A DNA stretch of 64,000 bases from Nereocystis luetkeana (taxonomy: Eukaryota > Sar > Phaeophyceae > Laminariales > Laminariaceae), in assembly GCA_031213475.1 (NCBI GenBank), contig JARUPZ010000020.1:1798001-1862000 (forward strand), written 5' to 3'. A program made the position numbers and the translations under genes. Position 1 is the first letter of the stretch. Every line of letters starts with the position of its first letter. Of the stretch, positions 35,850 through 48,500 are shown in pieces. The notes under the pieces were generated by a model. It was not told the origin of the DNA and ran no database searches. It saw only the letters and a program-made list of their open reading frames with translations.

Positions 35850-35995
35850 TTCGCGGGTCATGATCTGACCCGCGGGCCGGGTCAGGAACTTTTCGAAATC
35901 TCACGGATCGGATCGATTCGGGTCTGGAGGTTTTTTAACTTGTTGCGGATCGCGTCGGGTCACCCTGTCCGATGACCTAACCCGCGAGGTTTGAC
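35850..35995. repeat. GCGGGTCA inverted-repeat cluster
   Basis: GCGGGTCA and TGACCCGC face each other across TGATC at 35856-35876. Further GGGTCA and ACCCGC copies follow to 35995. No coding signal. Confidence 0.5.
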
Positions 35996-36049
35996 CCGAC
36001 GTAAACAGCCTTCGTTCCACCCTTTTTCTTTACCCTCGCCTGGAACGGC

Positions 36050-36470
36050 TTTCACAACGACACTACGAGAAAAAAGCACGAAAAAATTGGGAGGCCAGCA
36101 GAAAAAAAAATACAGAAAAGTTGGTAGGCCAAAAAAACAAGCTTGAAAAAAGTTGGTAGGCAAACCAAACGAGTACAGAAAAGCTAGAGCATTAGCCCTA
36201 CAAACGAGTACAGAAAAAGCTGGTGTATAGCCTCTACAAGAGAAAAAATTGAGAGAAAAAGCTTGTTGTATATGCCCAAACCAAATAAGTGAAAGAAAAA
36301 TCATTGAGAGTAGCCCCAGAACGAAGGACGTAACGAACAGAACGCTTGACGTATTAAGCCCCAGCAAGTAAAGGGAAGCTGGTACTGGAGTCTGGGCCAA
36401 CACAACTGAGGAAGGGAAACCTGGCACGTCTATAGAGTAGCTAAAAAGTAACGAAAAGCTTGACATACCA
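36050..36470. repeat. Degenerate tandem repeat of ~45-50 bp
   Basis: AACGAGTACAGAAAAAGCT and GCCC recur about six to eight times with drift. It keeps a 229-codon minus-strand frame open with a hydrophobic, repetitive product, which I do not call a gene. Confidence 0.55.
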
Positions 36471-36639
36471 TATTTCATATAACACGCACGATAATACACC
36501 CCCTGCTGGGAACGGACGAATCTTGAGTAGCCGATTTTTCTCCTAAACCAAGGGGGACCTGCCGCACCCAAATAAAGTGGCGGCTTATTCGGAAGATCTC
36601 GTCGAGATGCATCCCCATAAGCGCGGCGCCGGACCTCTG

Positions 36640-36715
36640 CACTCTCCACGTTTTCGAGAAAATCAGCTTTGAAGTTCGTCGGAGGGGGTGTTATATATTA
36701 TCACCGGTGTGATAG
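36640..36715. mobile_element. Family J fragment
   Basis: TTTTCGAGAAAATCAGCTTT and GGGGTGTTATATATTATCAC match one end of family J. Confidence 0.5.
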
Positions 36716-37014
36716 CGTAATACGGTATAGCCCAAAATACAAGAAAACAAAAAAAAACTGGGGGATAGCCCCAAGGGTGCTCGCTCTCTCTTTCAGCATT
36801 GAACCCGTCCCCCCCAACCCATAAACGGGGGGGGGGGGTAGAACCCAGCCTCCCATGCAACCAACGAATAGTACCAAACGCGCGAAACATTATCAATATG
36901 GTGGCGTTTTTGTCACTCAAAAACGTGCAGGCGGCAACATGACCCTCAACATAGATCACCCAAAAACATGACGCATTCCCCGAAATAAGAAGAAGCTGAT
37001 GAAGAAAGCCAAGG

Positions 37015-37023
37015 GGGAAAAAC

Positions 37024-37060
<37 letters not shown>

Positions 37061-37062
37061 AA
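37015..37062. repeat. (CAA)n microsatellite
   Basis: About thirteen CAA units just downstream of the ankyrin stop codon. Confidence 0.95.
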
Positions 37063-37108
37063 GAACTCCCTATATTATTCCACGAAACATTGTTTGTTGG
37101 CATATGTA

Positions 37109-40100
37109 TTATTTCATGGTCGTGAACCTCGTGCCGATGCAGCTGAAAAAGCTCGTCACTTTCGGGAGCGAAAACACGCCCGCGAAGGAGGGTTTCGACG
37201 AACCCTGCTTGAGCTGCTTCGTCACGGGAACCGGGGACGCAACCACGGAGGAGTCGGCCAGCGGGATCACCGTGCACCCGAGCATGTCCAGGATGACGTC
37301 CACTCGCTCCCCCTTGTCCTCCACGCTGTCCTGTATTCGCACCCCGACGACGTCGTGCGCGTGCAGGCCCATGTTGTTTGAGGCCGTCGTGTCCGAGCCC
37401 CAATCTACTAGGACACGCACCACCGCCACCCGGAGAAACTTGCACGCATTGTGCAGGGGCGTGCTCCCCCGGGTGTCCACCGCCTGCGCATCGGCGCCGG
37501 CGTGAAGCAAGGCCAGAACGGTCTCCACGGCCCCTCCGGAGGCCGCCAGATGCAGCGGGGTCGACCTGTGGTCGCTGCGGACCTCTATGTCCGCGCCAGC
37601 TTCCACCAAGACGGAGATCGCGTCGACCCCTCCGAGCTCCGCGGCGGCGTGGAGCGCGGTGAAGTTGCCCGATCGTCCTCGGCCGCGGTTGACGCGGGCG
37701 TCCATGTCCGCTCCCTTCTCGATAAGCTCCCGCATGAGCTTGTAGTGCCCCCCGAGCGCGGCTATGTAGAGCGGGTGGCGCCCCGTGACTCGTTGCTCGC
37801 AGTTCGGGTTAGCCCCGGCTCTGAGCAGGAGCTTCAGGACTTCTCCGTGCCCTCCTTCCACCGCGAGGTGGAGTGGTCGGGACCCTGGACAATGAGGCAC
37901 GCGATGGTGTTACGTACCAGGTAGGGTGTTTGCAAATAGTGTTATTGGAACCGACGTGGTTGGGCTTCTTGCAGTCCGTTTCCCATAAACTAGCAAACCC
38001 CAGCCCACGACCGAATAGGATCGTCTTACCTAGAGGCTGCGGGGGGAAATGGGATCAGAGTGACGATTTTAGCCGAATATATTCTCGGGGTGGGTCAATC
38101 GAATCCGTGGTCGTTCGGACTGATCGGATTAACGAATCAACTCGTCATCTGCCACTGGTTTCAAATATGTGGATAGCCCTACCGAATTTGGTTATCGCGA
38201 ACACCCTATATTGGAGGTACGGGAAAAGCGCTTGAGTTATACTGTAGTATGACTATTACAGTTATTTTTATCGTTTGCCGTTCGACGATGTGGCAGGACG
38301 AGGTTCAACGTTGATCACTCGTAAACTCTAAATATTCTCCGAAAAAAGAAACAAGGAGAAAATAAAAGCTACAGTACGATCATACGAGTACTCGCATTAC
38401 CGTAGAGGTTTCTGCTTGCTCCCTGGGTGCGCCGTCGATGTGGCCTTTCGCACCAACCGTTTTCAGTTACGCCGCACTATCCCTGCTAATATCACTGCTA
38501 CCTGCTACTATTAATACTACTGCAGCTACTACCGGTCCTTCTGTATAAAAACACGAAGACGGGTAAAATAAAAATCGCTTTACTACGTTTGCCATCCGCC
38601 AATATGCATGCAGAATAACCTTCAACGTTGACCACCCATGAACATCAGGTATTCCCCCAAATAAGAACAAGAAAGCCGCGGGGAAAGCCCGAAACGGACA
38701 CACATGAACTACCGTATGTCTAACTCCCTTCTGTAGGTGTGTCTATTGTTGACAACAACGCAGAGGTGGCCGTGACCCCTGCGCGCAAAGGCACGCAATG
38801 ACACTGGAAAATGTGTGCTTAAAATAGAAGAGGGCAGCGGAGGAGAGGTTCGGACGAAGAGGGCAGCAGAGGAGTGGTCCGGACTCTGGTAGAACGGCAA
38901 GCACTAACACACGCGTGTCTAACGTCGACACAAAACGGAGGTGGAGTGGCCGCGACGCTGGCCGAAGACACGCAGTGGAGACGGTGAAGAGTGTTGTGTC
39001 TGTTGTTATGAAGTGCCCCCCGACCCTCCGCGAAAGACACGCAAACAGGAGACGGTGATAACAGGTGAGTCTAACGTGGTCAACGCAGCACACAGCGGGG
39101 GAATGAGTGGCCTTCACCCCTCGCTGACAGGGCACGCGACAACAATGGAGATACCTCCCACGAAAAAAGTGTAGTAGATGTGACGTCGACAACTTTAGCC
39201 GTGTTTGTCCGACGTCTCCTCCGCAAGTCTCGTTCTACTTCGCCAAAGCTAGTATCAAACACCACTCCCGACGGACACACAAGGGGCGTTAACCCTTTTA
39301 GGACCGCAGCCCCGTTTTAGGGGACAAACCACATAAAATTTGAGTGTTTTGCCCCCAAAAACAGGACTTCAGTTTCCGTCAGAGGGTCGCGACATTGATA
39401 TGAAGATCAATCGGTCCTTGCATACGCGCCTATAGTTATACCGCCGTACATGCCACGCAACATCTGGCACGATGGACACCCTCGAGCGAACAACGGGGAG
39501 AGCGCAGCTGCCGAGCGATTTCATGCGTCCATGGAATACATGGAGGACATCTCGAGAGGAGATCCTGCCAAAGCTTCTATGGTCGTCGTGTGTCTATCCC
39601 CCCCCCTTGCGGCCACACCGGAAATAAAGTTAGCTGATTGAAGCTGTCGTCCATGTGCGAGTCCGCCTCACAAGCGGTTCTAATTGTAGGATGCACCTCA
39701 CCACCTTCAGGCGACTCGCCGAACACCTCATGTTTCGCTTCGCAAAGCTTGGTGCAAGCAACGTCTGCCTGGTCGGTGAAAACCCGACGTGCTCCGTCCC
39801 GGCATTGTACGTAGAGATGCGAGGGTTCATGGTCATGCGACTGCGGCCATGCATGATGCCAAGTACCCCCCCCCCCCCCCCCCCCCCCCTCCCCGCTGCC
39901 CTTCCCTTGTTTAGGAAAACAGTGGCTCGGAAACGTTACATTCTGCGGGGTGCGTCGGCTTGTCACTCATATTTATACAGTGTTGCCGTATCACACTTGA
40001 TTATAGACTGTTATATTATTTTAGAGGCGTTCTTCTATAAAGGTTCACCCTGATTTTTCTGAGGCTTCTCCTCCCTTGAGGAGCTCCATACTAATAGTAA

Positions 40101-43100
40101 GTGTCCATACTAATAGTAAGTGTCCATACTAATAGTAAGTGTCCATACTAATAGTAAGTCACCCGAAAACCGACATGAGCAAAAATCAAGCTGCATCCCG
40201 ATGAACAACCCCGCGCATGGCCCAAGCACACGAAAAAGTCATTCGGCGAAACAAGATTGGCCTTCCGACGATTTTGGGTTAAGGCCCCCAGAAAAAAAAA
40301 ACAGCGGAAAAGTGCTACCTCTATCGTAGAAATGCGTGATTGTATTCGTGCGGGTAGCTTGTTGGGCGTACTTCAAGTGCGCAGATTGATGCTATGCTAG
40401 TCGTATCCCCGAGAGAACTGCGGACGCGTTCTGGGGGGTCACACTTACTTGCAGATAGAGTCGTTCAGTGTTTTCAACCCTCTTTTCTTTCTACCGTTAA
40501 TGCCGCAATAGACTGAACTAAATACACCAGATACAACGTTAACTCTTGAGCAGTTTGTCTCGAAAAACGTGGATGAAAGAAAAAGTACCTGTACACGGGC
40601 GTAATGGTAACTGCAGAGGGATGGCAGTGTAACTGCAGAGGGATGACAGTTGTAAAAACTGTAAAGGGGGGAAAATGTAACTGTAAAAGGGGTGAAAATG
40701 TAACTGTAAAGGGGAGAAAACGCAACTGTAAAGGGGAGAAAATGTAACTGTAAAGGGGTGAAAGTGTAACTGTGAAGGGGTTTCATCTGCGTCGCTCCCC
40801 TCTCCCAAACGTAACGGTAATAAAGAGGGCCATCTGTGACGTTCCCCTCTCACTATTGCTGCGTGCCTGGTACCAGGTACGTACGTACGTACCACTCTGT
40901 ACCGAAATCTGAGCATAGCTTTGGATGGATAATGATTTACAAATTATCCTTGTATTTCCGACTGCTGCTTATTCTGCTTCAATACCCTCGGCAGAAGGAA
41001 CCATCGACGGCGTGTGCCGTGTTCACATTCACTCTTTTAGGACCGCAGTCCCGTTTTGGGGGCAGACTACTTAGAATAGGAAAGGTTTGTCCCCAAAACG
41101 GGACTGCGGTTCTAAAAGGGTTAACTGTAGGCCTTTATTCCTACCCAACGACACCAGTACTCCCGGTGCCCGTCCTGATTCTTCGTACTATTACGGGGGA
41201 CAATAATTAATAGGACCTGTGATATGCATAAAAACCTATATATTGAACCATTTTTACTAACCATATTTGGTCCTATTAACTATGGTCTCCCGTAATAGAG
41301 AGACTTCCGACACTAAAACGTGATGCCGGACTGCTGAAAGAGAGAAAACCCATTTTGTACTCGTATATACGCACCTGCTACATCCCCAAGACAAATCCTG
41401 AGAGCACGCCAATAGAACGAACGCTCGCCACCCCTTCCCCCCCCCCCTCCCCCGCCGATGCCGCTGCCTATTGCTCTCAAAGGCCTTCGTTGCTAAAGCC
41501 CGTTGCTGTCACAGCCCATTGCTCTTAAAGCCCATCGGTGTGAGCACAGGGAGAAGACGCGTCCTATCACAGGATATCGGCAGCGCTGTTTTTGCCTTAC
41601 GAGGCAATATCTCTGACTGACGGAGCTCCTCAACCGAGGGACTACCCAAAAGTACAGATGAGGTAGATCATTCCCACAGTTCATTATCTAGATCTTTCGA
41701 TAAATATACATTCCTGATCTTGTATTATTTGTCTCTGCCCATGTTGCCGGGTGGGACCCGTATAGTCGGCATGATCTAGCTCATGTTTCCTGGGTTGGAT
41801 CTGCCCTATAAGGCAAATCCTGCACAACCTCACACAACGGCAGCCGAGGAACTAGACGATCTATCAAGATAGATAGATCATGATCTGACGGAGGTGTGAT
41901 CTTTTCTCAAAGTCAAGCTTCGGGTGAGGTATCAATAGTACAACAGCAGGGTGGCGTTTGGGATAATCCAGTTTGGTAGGGTTGTATTTAAATATTTGAA
42001 AAACCGACAGCAAGCACGAGGAGCTGATTGGTTGAACGGTGTTTGGTCCAGACGGTAAAAAAAATATTCGCCGCAGTGTTCGAAAACTGCAAACGTAAGG
42101 ACTAAAAAGTCGCCGGGAAAAAAAAACACGATCATCACGAGTTTCGGTTTCCCCTTGTTTCTTTCATGTTTTATCTTTCCGGGGGATGCTCATGTTTATG
42201 GGTGATGAACGTTGAAGATCACGCTGCACATAGTTGAGAATGGCAAACTCTATAACAATGCCTTATTGCTACGTGCAAGCCTTCTTAGACAATAAGGCAT
42301 GCCTTATTTGGTGATATGGCATGCATATACCTGGTACCTGGTATACCATACACACGTCGGACAGAAAAGATAGATCAGATAGATCAGATATATAATATGA
42401 ATAAGATAAATCAGATAGACCAGACATATCAGATAGATCAGATAGACCAGACAGAACAGATATATCAGATGCATCAGATAAATAAAAAATACCAGACAGA
42501 TCAGATAGATCACGATCTAAATCCAAACATGCGGTTATGATATATTGCGCACAGGACTTGTTACAGTACAGATCCAACACAAAACACGTGCTATACGTGG
42601 TAGATCATGATCATGCAGATTAATACAGCTCCCACCCGACAGAGCAACACGAGCCAGATCATACAGAATCACGATGGTGACCTCCCTGAAGTATCTGCAC
42701 CATACAGATGATGGGCCGCTCTCTGCAGATCATGCAGATCAGCAACATATCTGCCCTCTCGAAAGATCTACAGCAGTAGCTCCTGAAGCGGGAAACGATA
42801 CCTCATCCGATGTGGCGCAGTGTATGTATACCTTCGGCATTGTTAAATCATGCAGAATAATAAGGCGGCTCCTACTCGGCAGAACGATGAGCTAGCTAAA
42901 ACACAGAGCACGAACCTACGGTATCTTCCCTGAGAAATATGAGATCACGAAAGTATGGGGGACCCGTGATCTGATCTAATATCATCTCATCTGATCTGTC
43001 TGTCTGATGTTGCTGGTGCACGCATGCACACCTTCGTCGTTTTCCGCCTCCTTGTCCGCGCCGTTGAGCAGCAGGTCCACCACCACCTTCGCCCTCCCCT

Positions 43101-45555
43101 GTTGCGCCGCGCAGTGCAGGGGCGTCCTCCCGTGCCCATCGGCAAGGTTAACACTGGCTCCGGCCCTTAGAAGGGCGCCGGCCGCTCGAGAGTTTCCCTC
43201 CTCGGCGGCGACGTGGAGGGCCGAGAGGTTGCCGCCGATGTTCTCGAGGTAGTCCAGTTCTGGCATGCACCCCGCGTCCAGAAATGTCTGCAGGACGCGC
43301 TTGCTCCCCCCCTCCGCCGCCGCGTGCAGGAGAGTCGCACCGTCCTGGGTAAGATTAATCGTGAAAATAAGATGTTGAAAAGAAAATGAGATCTTATTTG
43401 CCAAGAGTTTCAACACCTCGGAACAGATAAATCAGATAGATAATCGATGCCATCGAATTCTACAGCAGTTCATGATCTACAGAGTAGCAGATCAAGATAT
43501 TTCAAGGTGGATATGTTCCCCAATCTTGTATGTGTTTAGTTTCTGGCCTTAGCGCATCATTTCCATATATATTTGAGATTTGTGGGGCCGATATTGCTGC
43601 CTGAAAGCGGCGTTGAAGCTCACGCTTCTTCTTCTTCTTCTTCTTCTCCTTCTTCTCTCTCCCTCCTATCAGTAGTCGTAATCAAGATCCGGGGTATCGT
43701 AGCAAATCTCTCTTTCCTCTCTCCCTACTACGGTTCCCTTTTATATTTTAATCCTCCGGTGGATTGGTAAAAAAATGCAGCTTAAGCTCAAGCCTTGCTT
43801 ATTTTTTAGCGAGAAGACTTCTGACTTTCCTTCGGCCAATTTAACGCGTCACGGGACAGCTTTGGCGGGGTTTGATTGCTCGCCGCGCAATGTACATGAA
43901 ACCCCTGTTCTGGCAGGCTCTGGAGACTTGAGCCTACTTTTATGAGAATCCTCGGCAGACGTCGATCGACAAAAACCAACGACTCCGTTGTGAAATCTGA
44001 ACGGAACGCGCTGATTGGGGTCTCCGACCCACCCTACTGTAGCGTCACAGTGCCTCACCCCTCGGTCGGTGATATGTGGCGTGGGTGGGCCAGGCGTCTA
44101 CTGAACACATATCTGGCCGCTGGTGTGTAGAAAGTAGACGACAAACACTCTCGACCCCTCTGCGTTGGCACAAAAAAACACTTTTCGAATGTTTGGACGA
44201 AGAGCGTAGGACGCCGCGGCCAACCTCTCGCCCCCTAGACCACGGATTCCAGCGACAACTTCGAGGCCATCATGTGTGTTCATTGGCCTTGCCAGGTACG
44301 AAGCGCGTTGACCCTGGGTTGGTTATATGTCGACACCAAAGGTCTATGGTCGCGTGACTGCGGGTGGGCGAGCTGCGAGCTGTGTCTGTCTTCTTCTTCG
44401 TGTGCGCCGTGATTTCGCGTTTCGCATTTTAAGACAGCGATTTTTTTTGTAGATAGCTGGCTGGCGCGGCTCGCGTTAAGTAAAGCGATATGATTGGTAG
44501 ATACAGTATATAGCTGGCGCCAACTGCCCCGCGGGGTCATGTGTAATATTTTAGATCTGCCCTTTTCTGCTTTCATAGGCTCGCGTCGAATTCCGTCTAC
44601 TACATATTATTACATCATTAATATTATATCGTTGTTATGTATACCAGGTACGTAATTATCCTTATTGTTATTGTCATGATCGTTTCCAACATAATAAATA
44701 GCATTGTTAATGCTACATATTATTATCGTTATTTGTTGTGATTAACGTTATCAGTATAACAAATAGTATCGTCATTGGTATTCTTAATTGCCATCCGACA
44801 ATGTGTAGCAGCATGAGCTTCAACGTTGATCACTCCGAAAGAAGAAAACGACGGAAAACATAAGGAGATTGTAGTCGGATGGCAACCTCAAAATTAGGAG
44901 CGAGTGCAAGTTCCCTTTACTCGACGGCCTGAAGCATTTGTTAAGATCAGGACATGCGGGAGACTTTGTATCCCGGGACAGGGACAGGTCTGTTTATTAT
45001 GTCGGTACTCGTTGGTACTCATGTGTGTGTGCTGTTTGCTTCGAGACGGAAGAAGGGCAGCTTTATTCCTTTCGGGCGTGACGGAGACTGAGACCACGCT
45101 CGTGCCTCTCTGGAAAACCCCTTGTTTTCCACCTAAGATACGCCTTCCAAGTACTACAAATACGATCCCAGAGCCAGAACCCAGGTAAATGCCGGGCTTT
45201 CAACCTCATACCAGGCTGTATCATAAAACGTCCGCCAAAACGCCGTACGGATAAGGTTGCCAGAAAAGGTGAAACCAAAAAATGGTTTCGATTTTTCAGT
45301 ACATTGCTCATGTTTTTGACCGAGAAAAACTGGGCACGAACGCGCACAAATTGGTGACAGCTGCGAATAATCTTGCTGCGAGAGTTTCTAAGATCAGCGA
45401 GGGCTACATTACATATGGAACCCCGAGCCAGCCATCAAAACCACTGGATCAGCTCTGGTGTTCATGCTGCGTGAGCGCCCAGAAGCGCGGCGGTTAGGAT
45501 CATGCGGCTGCCTGCGCCCTTGCCGCACGACCGACTCCTCGCACCGTTGCTTCGG

Positions 45556-45589
<34 letters not shown>

Positions 45590-48500
45590 CGTGTATAGTG
45601 AAGTATGTGTCATCCCCCAATCTTTTATCACGCAGTGAGTGAGAGGCCGTTGCTGAAATCGTCATATGCTGGTACCAGGTATGTGTCGGCGATTTCCTCC
45701 TCTGATGTCCGAAGAGACCAGTACAATTGTAATATTTTGTTGACCCTCCTCCGCCGAAGAGGAAGGTCAACAGTATTACAATAATACTTGTCTGAAACCA
45801 ACGGTGAAACAGGAATTTTCGGATTTTCTAACAATGTAGACAAAAAGTGCATTCCACAGTCCACGCTTGGTCTACTGCTTCTTCTGTTGTAACTATTACG
45901 GGGGGACATAGTTAACAGGACCAAATATTGTTAGTAAAAATGGTCAAACATATAGGTTTTTATGTGTACCATAGGTCCTGTTAACTATGGTCCCCCGTAA
46001 TAGTTAGTTGTAACTCATAAACCGTTTGTAACTCATACCAGGTAAACACCGTTTGTAACTCATAAACCGTGCGAATATAATAACAAGTAAGAGCGTTGAG
46101 TTCGCACAGGAGTGAGTGCGATCGTTTTTCAGCTCTCGTTTTCTCCTATTTCTGTTAGGGCCGCAGTCCCGTTTTGGGGGCAGACCCCTCTAATATCAAG
46201 TAGGTTGTCCCCAAAACGGACCAGCAGTCCTAAAAGGGTTAACAACGGCAAAGAAAGGCTGCTGAAGCCGTACCAGGTACGTACGCTATATTTTGGGAAG
46301 GCTCTATCAACACCAGATATTTCCGAAAACACCTTGTTATTCGGTATTATTGGCAATCTGAAAACACCTTGTTGTTCGGTAATGTCAACCACATCTCCCC
46401 GTTCGAGAATAAACAAAACAAAAAACAAGCGCTGAGAAACGATCGTATCCATCCCTCAACATTATTAACCCTTTTAGAACCGAAGTCCCGTTTTGGGGAC
46501 AAACCAGTCAAATCGTAAGTACTTTGTCCCCAAAACAGGACCGCGGTCCTAAAAGGAACATTAGATACGTGCGAAGCGACTTCCGAAATTTTCATTTTTT
46601 TCTGTTTGTGTATTCAAGGATGTCTTTTATGCAGGGCTTTTCTTATCTATGAATAGAGAGCTTTTCGTCCAGAATTTTCCAAAGGTTTGGAACATGTGAG
46701 GTTTGATTGCCGCTTATTCGATTAAATGGTTGACACACACTGCGTGCGAGACGGATAGAACCAATAACGATAACCCTAAGCCTAAGCCAATCTGAGCAAA
46801 CCTAACCCTGACCCTAAGCCAATCAGACCATCCCTAACCCTGACCCCAAGCCAATCAGAGCAACCCTAACCCTGACCCTAAGCCAATCAGGCCAAATCTT
46901 CAATAAGTAGTATGTTCTACTGGAATTTCTGAATGTTATAATCAAGATACGGATGCGTTCTATCACAATTTATTTGTAACTTTGTTCGGCAGCAAAATTA
47001 TCTCGAAAAAAGTAAAATTTTCACATGCATAATATTCGGAAAACAAAGTCAAGGGCATCTGGAAGACAACATTGTGCCCGAAAAAAATACGGAAAATATG
47101 AAGATATGAAAATATGGAAAAAAAAAAAAACTCGCCGATAATAAAGGCCCTTGCTACTACGAACAGCATCAGTTTTTTTTCTGTAGAGTAATTATTAATA
47201 GGGGTTCAGCATTCAATCCCACTGCTCGTCGATTTTCATCGAATGAATGCTGCTACGTACATATTCATAAGAACTCCCGCTCTCGCCTTTTCCGCCAATC
47301 AACTTGTATGCAAGAAAAAGTCCCTATTAATAGTGCTGTACGAGAGTACGAGTATACACGTGGCGCGAGGCAGCACAGAAAGCCGGCAGATGGTTCCGAC
47401 GGGTCGAGGAAGGGGCGGAGGCCTTCATGCGGAAATGGCATAAAGATGAGAAGGAGGCATCGGCAGAACGGCATAGAATAGCTGCAACCACGATTACAGC
47501 CGTTGACGCCAACGCGAGTGCGCAGAATGGAAGGGAAGAGGGGGGGGGCGAAAGGGAGACGAGGGGGAATGGGGGGGGGGGAGGGGGGGGAGGCGGTCTG
47601 CCCAACAGACTGAAGCCTGGTTATGGCCATCATCGTCATGATGCACTCCCCTCTTTGGGACCCAAGTAACTAGCATGGTGCCACCTGGGCAACTTTGCGT
47701 GTCTGTATGCTCCAGTGCCTGCCTTTCGTATTTTCTTTTCCCCCCACTCGTGATTATCGCTTTTTTTGTCCCTTTTTTTTCATCTTTCTTTCATTCCCGT
47801 TTGTACCTCTTTGTGTCTCTGTTAGTCTGGTCCGTTTTGCCTTTTTTGCGTTTTGCTATCTGCTTCTGTTTTTTTTTTTTTTGCTTCGCTTCATCTTCTT
47901 CTTTAGGTTTTTGTCTGCTATTAATAGTCTCCTTTTTACTTCCCTGGTGTCCGCAGTGGTGGAGTGCGTATGCTTGTTTTTTGTTTTTGCCTCTGTTTTA
48001 CTACCGAGGTATTTCTTCCACTGTGACTCCAGAGTTATTGGAGCCTGTCCTGCGACCACGGACTGCATTGTATTGTGAGTTCATGTGAGAACAACAACAA
48101 CAACAACAACAACACTCGGCGAGACTCAAACCCACGAAATGATCTTACCTGTAGTATGCACGCGGACATACGAAGCCACCGGGGACGCCCGCATGGACGC
48201 ACTAGACTACTACTTTTTTGTGACGCACTTTTTTGTGAGAAGAGGACTCGCTCCCCTTCTTTTTTTCTCTCCATCGCGCCTATAATCTACCAGGCATAAA
48301 ATTCTCCCTTTTTTTTTCGCTCATCCCAGTCACTATCTTCGCACATCTTCTTCTCTCTCTCCTTCCAACTCGTAACTCAGATCCGGGGTCACATAGCAGG
48401 CTCTTCTCCCCCCTTCCCGCTACGGTACGTGCCTTCATTTTTATCGCGAGAAGATTTCAGCCTTTTCTCCCCTCGTCGACTCGCATCGAATTGTGCCTAC

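Larger units (their letters stand above)
37885..43031 (-). other. Intron 2 of the ankyrin gene (~5.1 kb)
   Basis: Donor GTGTGC at 43031 and acceptor TTGTCCAG at 37885. It holds family I copies (38275-38370, 38590-38670), tandem repeats (38737-39180, 40083-40160, 40600-40790), B5, B6, A4, an F remnant, a reversed H block and D copies at 41690-42960. Open frames at 39450-39641 and elsewhere lack splice or domain support. Confidence 0.7.

Noticed and set aside
35960-36649. 229-codon minus-strand frame with hydrophobic stretches
   Set aside because: The membrane-like segments come from a degenerate tandem repeat; no start context, domain or splice support.
39450-39641. Plus-strand frame MPRNIWHDGHPRANNGESAA
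   Set aside because: Protein-like composition, but no good splice sites, no recognised family and it lies between repeats in an intron.
40083-40160. CRISPR-like array
   Set aside because: The 19-bp units are directly abutting with no spacers, and the genome is eukaryotic.
45282-45497. Plus-strand frame with FDREKLGTNAHKLVTAANNL
   Set aside because: Helical-looking but isolated, with no partner exon or known domain.
46770-46895. Chromosome end
   Set aside because: The CCCTAA-like units are degenerate, few and internal, with ordinary sequence on both sides.
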